This document shows, one piece after another, positions 1-7,772 of a stretch of DNA of 64,000 nt; position 1 is the stretch's first letter; every line of letters starts with the position of its first letter. A program made the position numbers and the translations under genes. Under the pieces are notes generated by a model. The model searched no databases, was not told the origin of the DNA, and saw nothing but the letters and a program-made list of their open reading frames with translations. The DNA comes from Collimonas arenae (GTDB lineage Bacteria > Pseudomonadota > Gammaproteobacteria > Burkholderiales > Burkholderiaceae_D): the NCBI RefSeq assembly GCF_000786695.1, contig NZ_CP009962.1, positions 5,270,001 through 5,334,000 on the forward strand. Direction: 5' to 3'.

Positions 1-39
1 GTCGGCGCGCCTAGCCAGCTGTGTTTGCAACAGCCTCTA
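1..39. repeat. Palindromic MITE-like repeat, R family, cut by window start
   Basis: The first bases match the right-hand arm of the R-family palindrome found at 29921-30103, 43283-43467 and 54425-54608: a GCGCCTAGCCA-type segment, then GTGTTTGCAACAGCCTC followed by TAA. The rest of the element lies outside the window. It runs in the same orientation as the copy at 54425. Confidence 0.75.
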
Positions 40-64
40 AGTATTGTCGTGACCCCTTCTGTCT

Positions 65-739
65 CTAGTGAAATGAGGTCTTGCTCTGACGTTCTTCTGG
101 AGGCCCCATTCTCCACTGCATGGTATCTGGAAGAAAGACGCCCCAATCGGTGTCATCAGACTCACTTCTAGTGAAGGAAACTTGACTCATGGCCTCCTTC
201 GCAATTGCGCTTATCGTGCTGCTATCCAGGGCATTGAGGTCGTCAAGCTGTTCTGCATAGTTCGTCGCACCAATGATTTTCCACTGATCACGTATAAAAT
301 CTAATACCCATCCGTTAAAACTGAATGTCGTGCGTGGAGAACCCTTGGGAAGGGTGAAAGGTATCGGCGCATATATCATTCGGGGAGTCCCTTTTGGCGC
401 GATTATTTCACCCCTCAGCGTTGCGGATAGTCCGAATGCCAGGTTGCATTCAAGTGTTCCATTGCAATCCATGACGTGCTGAAAAAGATCAAATTTATTC
501 AGTGAAATGCGCTTCCAATTATCTGTTTCCGTTGGATCATCCCTGTCTATTTTACTGTTACGACGAAGCCTGAAGATTTCAGCATCGACAGGAGAAAGAA
601 ATAGCAGAGGGCCAGAGCGACTGTCGCCTCCAACCCAGGTTGGCTCGGTCCAGGTCACCCCGTCGCTGTACCTGATCGTACGCACGACAAGAGACAGGCC
701 AGAGTCAGAAATGTAATCCGTTCCGTGATTTTTCCTCAT
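65..739 (-). CDS. Hypothetical protein at the end of the PAAR/peptidase operon
   Basis: I do not recognise this protein. It has about 224 residues, no membrane segment and no evident signal peptide from the chosen ATG at 739. A TTG at 784 would add 15 mostly hydrophobic residues, and no clear ribosome binding site decides between them. It is rich in aromatic residues and short polar stretches, suggesting a soluble globular protein. It is the last gene of the minus-strand block that begins with the PAAR gene at 4030, so it may be another immunity or accessory protein of that module. That role rests on position only. Base composition is A+T-rich like the rest of 1-4100. Confidence 0.6.
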   Translation of the reverse strand: MRKNHGTDYISDSGLSLVVRTIRYSDGVTWTEPTWVGGDSRSGPLLFLSPVDAEIFRLRRNSKIDRDDPTETDNWKRISLNKFDLFQHVMDCNGTLECNLAFGLSATLRGEIIAPKGTPRMIYAPIPFTLPKGSPRTTFSFNGWVLDFIRDQWKIIGATNYAEQLDDLNALDSSTISAIAKEAMSQVSFTRSESDDTDWGVFLPDTMQWRMGPPEERQSKTSFH

Positions 740-899
740 AGAAAAGTAACAATACAAAATTGAATTAATACACCGGCAAAGCAAGATGCTCTATTGCGAG
801 CTATATCGACGGTGCTTATGCATAGGCTTTCCATTACCTTCGCTTTTCGCCTCGAATTCCCACCCCCAAACCATTCGTCATCAGGGAGATCGGCACTCA

Positions 900-1340
900 T
901 CAGCATGTGAGCGCCCTCATACAAGGCGGTGGAATTGCTACTACAGCAGTATTTGCTTCTTTTTGAGTTAAACGACGTGCAGCATTTGGAACGTTGAAGT
1001 CTTCGATGGCCGCGTCGTAGATCTTGAATCCCAATGTGTTCATTAGCAATGCTATTGCGTCGAGGCGTTTCTCAGCGATACGTAATGGCACATCAAGCCG
1101 ACTATCTGTTTTCAAATATATCCCCAAATGAAGAAGGCCTCTCAGTCGTAAAATTTCTATTTTCCAATCGACCAGCGCCCGTATCTCTTCCACTGAAATC
1201 CGATCAGAATTTCTCTCGAAATGAATTTCGTGGGTCACGATGGCAGAAGATGTAGTGGTTGTTGAAGTGGCCGCACTAGCCAAAGTCACTGAGACTAGGA
1301 GCGCCATGCAGCAAATATTCTGCTTCGTAAATATTTTCAC
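900..1340 (-). CDS. Exported OmpA-fold-like paralog A (candidate immunity protein)
   Basis: One of four tandem paralogs. It has an N-terminal signal-like segment (the shared MALL-type hydrophobic core), then the family pattern HEIHF..NS..IS.EEIR.LVDW, a strand, and a helix EKRLDAIALLMNTLG. This order of strand, helix, strand and RR.DAI helix resembles the OmpA C-terminal peptidoglycan-binding fold. The GTG at 1340 is chosen because an AGGA lies 5 nt upstream and it aligns with the GTG start of paralog B; a TTG at 1355 is also open. The C-terminus ends shortly after the shared PPC motif and lacks the roughly 14-residue Pro-rich tail ending SELNK or QELNK seen in B, C and D, so this copy may be slightly truncated. 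Confidence 0.7.
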   Translation of the reverse strand: MKIFTKQNICCMALLVSVTLASAATSTTTTSSAIVTHEIHFERNSDRISVEEIRALVDWKIEILRLRGLLHLGIYLKTDSRLDVPLRIAEKRLDAIALLMNTLGFKIYDAAIEDFNVPNAARRLTQKEANTAVVAIPPPCMRALTC

Positions 1341-1357
1341 TTTTATCCTGGTCAACT

Positions 1358-1822
1358 TTACTTGTTGAGTTCCGACGGCTTCGGTCTAGGAATCGGTTGT
1401 AATTCACAATCATGCGCCTTTGTGCAAGGTGGTTGAATGACCACTACAGCAGAATTCAGTCGATTTATCAGCTCTTGATATTTAATCTTGTTGTGCCGTT
1501 CTTCAACGGAGACTTCTACACGAATTCCCAAATTACTCATAAGCTGAACCACGGCATCGGCCCTTTTTTTAACGAGAACATCCGTGACCCGCATTGGCAC
1601 ATTTTTAATTAAAAAAACATCATATTCACCACCAGAAAACACCTTCTGTTTTTCAACCTGCCAATCAATGAAAGACCGAATCTCTTCTGCTGAAATATGC
1701 GCAGAATTTGGCTGGAAATGAATTTCATGCCTCAGTCCTGCAAAGGACGTTGCCGTAGACGAAGTCATTGACGCTAGAAATAGCGCCATGCAGGGAAAAA
1801 TCTGCCTAGTGAACATGTTCAC
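1358..1822 (-). CDS. Exported OmpA-fold-like paralog B (candidate immunity protein)
   Basis: A second member of the tandem family, 154 residues. A signal-like N-terminus (CMALFLASM core) is followed by HEIHFQPNSAHIS.EEIRSFIDW, KKRADAVVQLMSNLGI and a conserved QPPC near the end, with a tail ending SELNK. The GTG at 1822 is preceded by CCGGAC, mirroring the start of paralog A; an ATG at 1816 is the alternative. Two further conserved cysteines around the PPC motif suggest a disulfide in the periplasm. It lies 17 nt upstream of paralog A in the same direction. The function as immunity protein is inferred from its position behind the peptidase gene. Confidence 0.7.
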   Translation of the reverse strand: MNMFTRQIFPCMALFLASMTSSTATSFAGLRHEIHFQPNSAHISAEEIRSFIDWQVEKQKVFSGGEYDVFLIKNVPMRVTDVLVKKRADAVVQLMSNLGIRVEVSVEERHNKIKYQELINRLNSAVVVIQPPCTKAHDCELQPIPRPKPSELNK

Positions 1823-1840
1823 TGTTTGTCCGGATCAAAG

Positions 1841-2320
1841 CTACTTGTTCAGTTCCTGCGGCTTTGATGCAGAAATAGGGACTGGCAAGCATGACCTAGT
1901 TCTTATGCAAGGCGGCTGGACCGTGACGAAAACTGTGCTTGCCTCTTCTTGAGATAATTTCCGTCCAATGTATGGAGCGTTTAGATTTTCGATACCTGTA
2001 TCTTTAATCTGAATTCCTAGCGTATTCATTAACAACACTATCGCATCACGACGACGCTCTGCTAGTTTCAAATCTATTTGAAGACGATCATCTCTGTAGG
2101 CAAACACGCCATAATCGACACCTCCGAACTGTACAGTTTTTATTTCCCACTCCACCAATGAGCGGATTTCTTCACTTGAGATTTGATTTGAATTTTTACT
2201 AAAATGTACCTGGTGCTCTAGTCCTGCAAAGGACGTTGCCGTAGACGGAGCCATTGACGATAGAAATAGCGCCATGCAGGAAAAAAATGCCGAGTGAACA
2301 TGCTTACCGATTATCCGCAT
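1841..2320 (-). CDS. Exported OmpA-fold-like paralog C (candidate immunity protein)
   Basis: A third member of the family, about 160 residues from the ATG at 2320. The shared pattern is HQVHFSKNSNQIS.EEIRSLVEW, then ERRRDAIVLLMNTLGI and QPPC, with a tail ending QELNK. The DNA just before the CMALFLSS core aligns with paralog B but is shifted by one base at a run of T on the coding strand (A run near 2281-2287 on the plus strand). The start homologous to that of B is therefore out of frame here, and translation must begin further upstream or at an internal ATG. It starts 5 nt after the stop of paralog D. Confidence 0.65.
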   Translation of the reverse strand: MRIIGKHVHSAFFSCMALFLSSMAPSTATSFAGLEHQVHFSKNSNQISSEEIRSLVEWEIKTVQFGGVDYGVFAYRDDRLQIDLKLAERRRDAIVLLMNTLGIQIKDTGIENLNAPYIGRKLSQEEASTVFVTVQPPCIRTRSCLPVPISASKPQELNK

Positions 2321-2325
2321 CAACG

Positions 2326-2781
2326 CTACTTGTTCAGTTCTGACTGCTTCGGCCCACGAATCGGTTGTGGCCCACAATCATGGCTCTCGGTGCATGGCGG
2401 CTGAAATATTATTGACGCTGCATTTGTTTGCTTTTTTGACAGACCTAACTCTCGACGTTTTGATTGTTGGTCCACAATGACAACTTTAGTAATTTTGACT
2501 CCAAGCGTGTTCATTAATGACACTATCGCCTCACGACGCTTTTCAACGAGATTTGAGTCTATTCGATATTGGTTATCCTTATACAAAAAGACCACATAAT
2601 CAATGCCGCCCATTTCGACAGACTTTATTTTCCAATCGACCAACGAGCGTATTTCCTCGCGCCCGATTTGGCTCGAATCATCATCGAACTGGATCTCGTG
2701 CTCTAACCCGCTAATCGACATTGCGGCGGCTGACGACACCAAGATGAACATAGTAATAAAACAGATGATTCGTTTCATCAT
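2326..2781 (-). CDS. Exported OmpA-fold-like paralog D (candidate immunity protein)
   Basis: The first of the four paralogs downstream of the peptidase, 151 residues. It has a clear signal peptide (MKRIICFITMFILVSSAAA) followed by HEIQFDDDSSQIGREEIRSLVDW, EKRREAIVSLMNTLGV and QPPC, with a tail ending SELNK. Its start codon overlaps the stop of the peptidase gene as ATGA, so the two are very likely translationally coupled. That is typical of toxin-immunity pairs. A periplasmic immunity protein would fit an effector delivered to the periplasm. The OmpA-like fold is my reading of the motif order, not a database result. Confidence 0.72.
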   Translation of the reverse strand: MMKRIICFITMFILVSSAAAMSISGLEHEIQFDDDSSQIGREEIRSLVDWKIKSVEMGGIDYVVFLYKDNQYRIDSNLVEKRREAIVSLMNTLGVKITKVVIVDQQSKRRELGLSKKQTNAASIIFQPPCTESHDCGPQPIRGPKQSELNK

Positions 2782-3485
2782 TTACCTCTGCGAGCAAAAA
2801 CTACGTAACCAGCAATATTATCGGCGTTTCCAACACAGAGCTTGTCACCATCAAGCGCTCGGTCCTGAGAAAGCTTTGTTGAGTACCATGAATCGATTGA
2901 ATTCATAGTGTCGTTAAAGTGAGAAACCTCATGCACAAGCGTAAGAAGTTTGGAATCACCATTGAATGGCTCCGCCGTATCAAAATTCTTTTTATCGTCG
3001 GGCATCTCACAGAAATTCAAGCCAATGGCAATCGTATGTGTTGCAACGTCTGGGATACAAACAGCCGCGGTTGTATTTCTATCTGTTTTACTGCCGTCGC
3101 AGTTGAGATGCGCCAATGCAGTCTCCGATAGGCGCACGAAATTAGATGGGGCGAGACCGGACAATACTCTATTAATTTCTGGCAACCCTCTCAGCAACGT
3201 AGAACGCACCTCGTCACTGTCGGAGCCAAACCACTGCACTACTGCATCGATGTCGCTTGCGCTCCACCGACCTAACTGTTCAATTCGCACCGTCGTGCGC
3301 TCTACCGCAATGTCCCGCAATTGCATAACCTTTTTGGCAAACTCTGCGTTTGTCATATTTGGACATATCGTCTCTGGATAAACAATGATTTCCTTTATGG
3401 AAGTGTCCGATGTTAGCGTAGTCATTGCGGATCCTACAAACCGAAGTTTCGTACCGTCTGGTCCAATGTGTATTTGCTTAGTCAT
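2778..3485 (-). CDS. M35-type zinc metallopeptidase, probable type VI effector
   Basis: A 235-residue protein without signal peptide. Near residues 185-189 it carries HEVSH, followed by FNDTMNSIDSWYS. This matches the Asp-zincin (M35 deuterolysin, lysine-specific endopeptidase) arrangement HExxH plus a downstream D.xxY, where Asp is the third zinc ligand. The N-terminal 130 residues include an all-alpha segment as in other M35 domains. It begins 2 nt after the PAAR gene and overlaps the first OmpA-like paralog by 4 nt. M35 domains are known as toxin domains linked to type VI and polymorphic toxins, so a role as a PAAR-delivered protease is likely. The target is unknown. Confidence 0.75.
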   Translation of the reverse strand: MTKQIHIGPDGTKLRFVGSAMTTLTSDTSIKEIIVYPETICPNMTNAEFAKKVMQLRDIAVERTTVRIEQLGRWSASDIDAVVQWFGSDSDEVRSTLLRGLPEINRVLSGLAPSNFVRLSETALAHLNCDGSKTDRNTTAAVCIPDVATHTIAIGLNFCEMPDDKKNFDTAEPFNGDSKLLTLVHEVSHFNDTMNSIDSWYSTKLSQDRALDGDKLCVGNADNIAGYVVFARRGK

Positions 3486-3487
3486 GG

Positions 3488-4030
3488 CTATCCTGAAACG
3501 TAAAAGTTGATTTTTTCTGATGCGGCGATAGAGGAAAGTAGGTGGGTATGTCCTGCACCTGTTGTCTTTCCATATTCAACAGAACCAGAAGCACGTTCAA
3601 TTGCATAAACTTTGTAGGCGACTGGTTGGCCACCTGCACTTTTGAGAATGAATTTGTCGTTGAACGTACTGTCGGCGATGGCGGTATTTTTTTCTTCTTT
3701 ATATCCAACCCATGTACCAAACCCCTGAGCGATAACTTCCTCAGTCGTCATGGTTTCGCTCATGTCCGTCCTGGAATTGATAAGCCAGGGTTGTTCGGGA
3801 CATTTGCAAAGGCATCTATCCCTGTCGAGCGCTGGCTCCCTCCCCATGACTCGCATTGGCCGCCTTGGACCTATCGGGATAATAGGACCGGTCGAGTTGC
3901 ATTTACTGCAGATTACGGTGTCGCCGATCATCACGAGAGGCCGCCCCATGTTCGTCATCGTATTTTGGGAGGCTATGGCTACACCCCCGGCGCTTGTCTT
4001 GTCGCCATCTAGAATAAAAAAACGTCGCAC
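3488..4030 (-). CDS. PAAR-domain type VI secretion spike protein with C-terminal extension
   Basis: Residues 1-80 show the PAAR pattern: RRFFILDGDKTSAGG near the start, GRPLVMIGDTV, then a cysteine-rich CSKC and CLCKCPEQPW that could bind metal. PAAR proteins cap the VgrG spike of the type VI secretion system and carry effectors. The remaining 100 residues form an unrecognised C-terminal domain, possibly an adaptor for the peptidase encoded 2 nt downstream. The GTG at 4030 is chosen because GGTGGAG lies 6 nt upstream and it places the PAAR motif at the N-terminus; a TTG at 4054 is possible. No other type VI structural genes are in the window. Confidence 0.8.
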   Translation of the reverse strand: MRRFFILDGDKTSAGGVAIASQNTMTNMGRPLVMIGDTVICSKCNSTGPIIPIGPRRPMRVMGREPALDRDRCLCKCPEQPWLINSRTDMSETMTTEEVIAQGFGTWVGYKEEKNTAIADSTFNDKFILKSAGGQPVAYKVYAIERASGSVEYGKTTGAGHTHLLSSIAASEKINFYVSG

Positions 4031-4747
4031 AAACAGCTCCACCAGCGATATCAATAAAATAACTATAGATTTAAACTTGAATAAAAGATAATAAAAATCA
4101 CTGCAACATAAGTTGTTTGGGTGTTTTTAAGCATTCCCTTAGGTTGGATACGCACTCTTGCAATTAGTCGTGGTATCCAGAGCAGTTAGATATGACGAGG
4201 CTTTTATACCGTGGGGCATAGCCATCCCCGCCGCCTAGCCTGTCCGCGAAATGAGGGGTAGCAACTCAAATTTCTGAATTACAGGAGCCGAGAGCCAAGT
4301 CTTTCCATGCATGCACCTGATCGGTAGCGTCTATCTCAGATTTCAGGTGCCGGACAACTGCATGCAGGAATTCAACGCACACCAGCCTTGAACGCCGGGC
4401 AGGCTGACCAACTACGGCCACGTGGTATTTGCTGTGGTCTACGACCCGACCGAGGTAGACCGGTCACGTCAGTGTCTTGGTCCATGAGCCATCGAATGAC
4501 GCGTCAACTCAAAGTGGACATTGACGGAACGTGGTGATTCCATTTGGTGCAACCGCACCTGGCGTGGCCTTCGATATCGCCATGCGCATGGAAGCTCGCC
4601 GGCTCCAACCATCTACTGCGCCATAGCGTTCGCCTGTCAAATTATCAATATGCGGCAGCGCTTAAGGAAACTATCGATACGTTGCACGGTACCGGCGTGA
4701 CGACGGATGACGGATAATAGCGGCTACATCATTTTTAGAGTTACCCC
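4031..4747. other. Intergenic stretch with possible decayed coding sequence
   Basis: About 700 bases with no intact gene. The first 120 bases are A+T-rich and should hold the promoter of the PAAR operon. From about 4300 to 4725 the composition returns to the host level, and short open pieces in different frames are broken by stops. Examples are a stretch reading TNYGHVVFAVVYDPTEVDR near 4400-4470 and SNYQYAAALKETIDTLHG near 4640-4700. They look like remains of one or two genes, but I cannot name them. Confidence 0.4.
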
Positions 4748-6952
4748 ATGGAAATCAAGGTCAACTTTCTCGATAAGCTACGTCTTGAAGCCAAGTTCGA
4801 TGACTTCACGGTAGTGGCCGACCAGCCTATCCGCTATAAGGGCGATGGCTCGGCGCCTGGTCCCTTCGATTATTTTCTGGCCTCATCGGCCTTGTGCGCA
4901 GCTTACTTTGTGAAGTTGTATTGCGTAACTCGCAATATTCCTACCGAAAATATCCGTCTGTCGCAGAATAATATTGTTGATCCGGAAAACCGCTACCAGC
5001 AGATTTTCAAGATTCAGGTTGAGTTGCCGGCGGATATCTCCGACAAAGACCGCCAGGGTATCTTGCGCTCCATCGAGCGTTGTACGGTGAAAAAAGTGGT
5101 GCAGGCCGGACCCGAGTTTGTCATTGAAGAGGTAGAGAACTTAGATGCCGATGCTCAGTCGTTGCTGACGTTGAAGCCGGGTTCTGACGTCAGTACCTAT
5201 ATTGCGGGCAAGGATCTGCCGTTGGAACAAACCATCGCCAATATGTCGGGCGTTTTGGCGAACCTGGGCATCAAGATTGAAATCGCTTCGTGGCGCAATC
5301 TTGTTCCCAATGTGTGGTCGCTGCATATCCGCGATGCACACTCGCCGATGTGTTTTACCAATGGCAAGGGGGCGACCAAAGAAAGCGCGTTGGCGTCGGC
5401 GTTGGGAGAGTATATCGAACGACTGAATTGCAACCATTTCTACGCCGGCACGTTTTGGGGCGAAGACATCGCCAACGCGGCGTTTGTACATTACCCGAAC
5501 GAGCGCTGGTTTAAGCCTGGCCCGAAAGATGCGCTGCCGGCTGAAATTCTGGATGAGTACTGTCTGCAAATTTACAATCCCGACGGCGAGTTATATGGCT
5601 CGCATCTGGTCGACACCAACTCCGGCAATGAGCAGCGCGGTATCTGTTCGCTGCCGTATGTGCGACAGTCGGACGGCAAGGTGGTGTATTTCCCCTCCAA
5701 CCTGGTCGAAAACCTGTACGTCAGCAACGGCATGAGTGCTGGTAACACGCTGGCCGAAGCGCAGGTGCAATGCCTGTCGGAGATTTTCGAAAGGGCTGTA
5801 AAACGCGAAATTCTGGAAGGTGAAATCACATTGCCTGATGTGCCGCAGGAAGTGCTGGCGAAATACCCAGGCATTCTGGCCGGCATTCAGGGCTTGGAAG
5901 AGCAAGGCTTTCCGGTGCTGGTGAAGGATGCGTCACTGGGAGGGGTGTATCCGGTGATGTGCGTCACCTTGATGAACCCGCGGACAGGCGGCGTGTTTGC
6001 GTCGTTCGGCGCGCACCCAAGCCTGGAGGTGGCGCTGGAGCGCAGTCTGACGGAATTGCTGCAGGGCCGCAGTTTTGAAGGCCTGAACGAATTACCTCGG
6101 CCCACCTTTACAAGTGAAGCCGTGACCGAGCCCAATAACTTTGTGGAGCACTTCATCGATTCCAGCGGTATTGTGTCATGGCGCTTTTTCAGCGCCAAAG
6201 CGGATTTCAATTTTGTCGAATGGGATTTTTCCGGCCAGGGTGAAAATTCCAATATCGACGAAGCAGCGGCCTTGTTCGGTATTCTCGCAGACATGGACAA
6301 AGAGGTGTACATGGCGGCGTATGACAATTTAGGCGCCATAGCCTGCCGAATTTTGGTACCCGGTTATTCGGAAATTTACCCGATAGACGATTTGATCTGG
6401 GATAACACCAACAAGGCCCTGTTGTTCCGCGCCGATATCTTGAATCTGCATCGCCTGGACGATGCCAGCCTGGAAGCGCTGCTTGAGCGTCTGGATAACA
6501 ATGAACTCGATGAATATTCCGACATCGCCACACTGATCGGTATTGAATTTGACGAGAATACGGATTGGGGCCAATTAACAGTTCTCGAGTTGAAACTGCT
6601 GATCAATCTCGCCTTACAGCAATTTGAGGCGGCGCAAGATCTGGTGGGAGCCTTCCTGCAGTACAACGACAACACGGCCGAGCGCGGCATGTTTTATCAG
6701 GCCTTGAATGTGGTGCTAGAGGTACTGCTGGATGACGACTTGGAACTGGACGATTACCTAGTCAATTTCCGCCGGATGTTTGGCAACGCCCGGATGGACG
6801 CGGTAATGGGGTCAGTGGATGGCAGCGTGCGCTTCTTCGGGTTAACGCCAACGAGCATGAAACTGGAGGGTCTCGATAGGCACCAGCGTCTGATCGACAG
6901 CTACAAAAAATTGCATAAGGCTCGGGGTAATGTGGCGGTTACATCCCGTTAG
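4748..6952 (+). CDS. ycaO: OsmC-YcaO fusion protein (YcaO-domain ATP-dependent cyclodehydratase family)
   Basis: A 734-residue cytosolic protein. Residues 1-140 resemble an OsmC/Ohr-type domain (GDGSAPGPFDYFLASSALCAAYFVK, where the Cys sits in the usual OsmC helix). Residues about 160-560 form a YcaO domain, with the ATP-binding type segments SALGEYIERL and EAQVQCLSEIFERAVKRE. The C-terminus is an acidic tetratricopeptide-like region. E. coli YcaO lacks the OsmC part and has been linked to beta-methylthiolation of ribosomal protein S12 by RimO; other YcaO proteins activate peptide backbone amides. The gene stands alone: no RiPP precursor or partner enzyme is next to it. The role of the OsmC domain is not known to me. 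Confidence 0.85.
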   Translation: MEIKVNFLDKLRLEAKFDDFTVVADQPIRYKGDGSAPGPFDYFLASSALCAAYFVKLYCVTRNIPTENIRLSQNNIVDPENRYQQIFKIQVELPADISDKDRQGILRSIERCTVKKVVQAGPEFVIEEVENLDADAQSLLTLKPGSDVSTYIAGKDLPLEQTIANMSGVLANLGIKIEIASWRNLVPNVWSLHIRDAHSPMCFTNGKGATKESALASALGEYIERLNCNHFYAGTFWGEDIANAAFVHYPNERWFKPGPKDALPAEILDEYCLQIYNPDGELYGSHLVDTNSGNEQRGICSLPYVRQSDGKVVYFPSNLVENLYVSNGMSAGNTLAEAQVQCLSEIFERAVKREILEGEITLPDVPQEVLAKYPGILAGIQGLEEQGFPVLVKDASLGGVYPVMCVTLMNPRTGGVFASFGAHPSLEVALERSLTELLQGRSFEGLNELPRPTFTSEAVTEPNNFVEHFIDSSGIVSWRFFSAKADFNFVEWDFSGQGENSNIDEAAALFGILADMDKEVYMAAYDNLGAIACRILVPGYSEIYPIDDLIWDNTNKALLFRADILNLHRLDDASLEALLERLDNNELDEYSDIATLIGIEFDENTDWGQLTVLELKLLINLALQQFEAAQDLVGAFLQYNDNTAERGMFYQALNVVLEVLLDDDLELDDYLVNFRRMFGNARMDAVMGSVDGSVRFFGLTPTSMKLEGLDRHQRLIDSYKKLHKARGNVAVTSR

Positions 6953-7241
6953 GATTACGAGTTATGGCTGAACGCGCGGATGCCGTTCAGCCTCCAGCGT
7001 TCAATACCAGAGCGACCATCTGAGCCGGCTTGCATTGGTGCTTGCCGGCTTTCGCTTTCATGTTTCTATCTCGATACCTTGATTATTCAGGGTACTTTTC
7101 ATCGAATTCCGATGTCGTCAATTTTGTGTTCAGCATGTCCCCGCCAATCCGAAGAGCTATCAACAGTGGGATGCCGATCAGTAAAATCATGAAGAGATTG
7201 TCGCTATCCGGTTCCGGTGATACGCCGCGTAGCCTAGGTGC

Positions 7242-7413
7242 ATGCGCGCCGTACACCCCAGATGGGGGTCAACGGCTACTGCCTGCCACTGCTGTGACGA
7301 GCAAGTCGCCCATAGGGCACTGTTCTGCAACACCGATTGCCGGGATTACGACCAGAAGGAGCAGGAAGCCTCAGGCGCGCCGGATGTTAATGGTAGCCGC
7401 CCTGCGACTGTAG
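7242..7413 (+). pseudogene. Fragment of a small zinc-ribbon protein
   Basis: From 7284 the frame reads CHCCDEQVAHRALFCNTDCRD, matching the CxxC(D/G)E...FCxxxCRxD pattern of small prophage- and island-associated zinc-ribbon proteins in Betaproteobacteria. The expected N-terminal helix and the usual short RRNG-type C-terminus are missing. The frame instead runs on into the terminator, so this looks like a degenerate remnant. It may mark an old mobile-element border next to the defence genes. Confidence 0.35.
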
Positions 7414-7433
7414 TGAGACGGCAGCGCCTGTAT

Positions 7434-7466
7434 CGTCTAAAGCCGCCTTGTGCGGCTTTTTTTACG
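7434..7466 (+). terminator. Intrinsic terminator
   Basis: The sequence AAGCCGC, a short loop and GCGGCTTTTTTT form a GC-rich hairpin followed by a T run. It would end transcription from the zinc-ribbon remnant or ycaO and insulates the ATPase gene. Confidence 0.75.
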
Positions 7467-7772
7467 CCTTGTTCCTGGCGCTATCTGTGTCGAACATACC
7501 CAGATCCAGCCTTTAAAACGCAGTCCCCCTACGCCTGTCGGCTTCGTTAAATACACTGCTTTTAACGCAGTTCGCAAAAACGCCAGCTCCCCACACTGCT
7601 TAGAGCTCCGGAGGGAATTATCTGCAGAAAATTGACGCAAAATAACGCATTTTGCTCGATATATTTACAATCTACGGGGAGATTTCGTGGAAAGGGGGAA
7701 CTTCTAGGACAAAACGACCATGTTGACCGATAATCCTATTAAAAGTAACTAATGATATGGCTAGGGCAATCT

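Larger units (their letters stand above)
6953..7751. other. Gene-poor stretch between ycaO and the defence island
   Basis: About 800 bases without a convincing intact gene. It holds a zinc-ribbon gene fragment (7242-7413) and an intrinsic terminator (7434-7466). A fall to A+T-rich composition after about 7620 marks the likely left border of the defence island and the promoter region of the ATPase gene. A GCCGGC-bounded hairpin lies near 7025-7050. Confidence 0.45.

Noticed and set aside
736..924. A 62-codon minus-strand frame before the hypothetical gene at 65-739
   Set aside because: It overlaps the ends of two better candidates and has no clear ribosome site. A frameshifted N-terminus of the hypothetical protein is possible, but I cannot show it.
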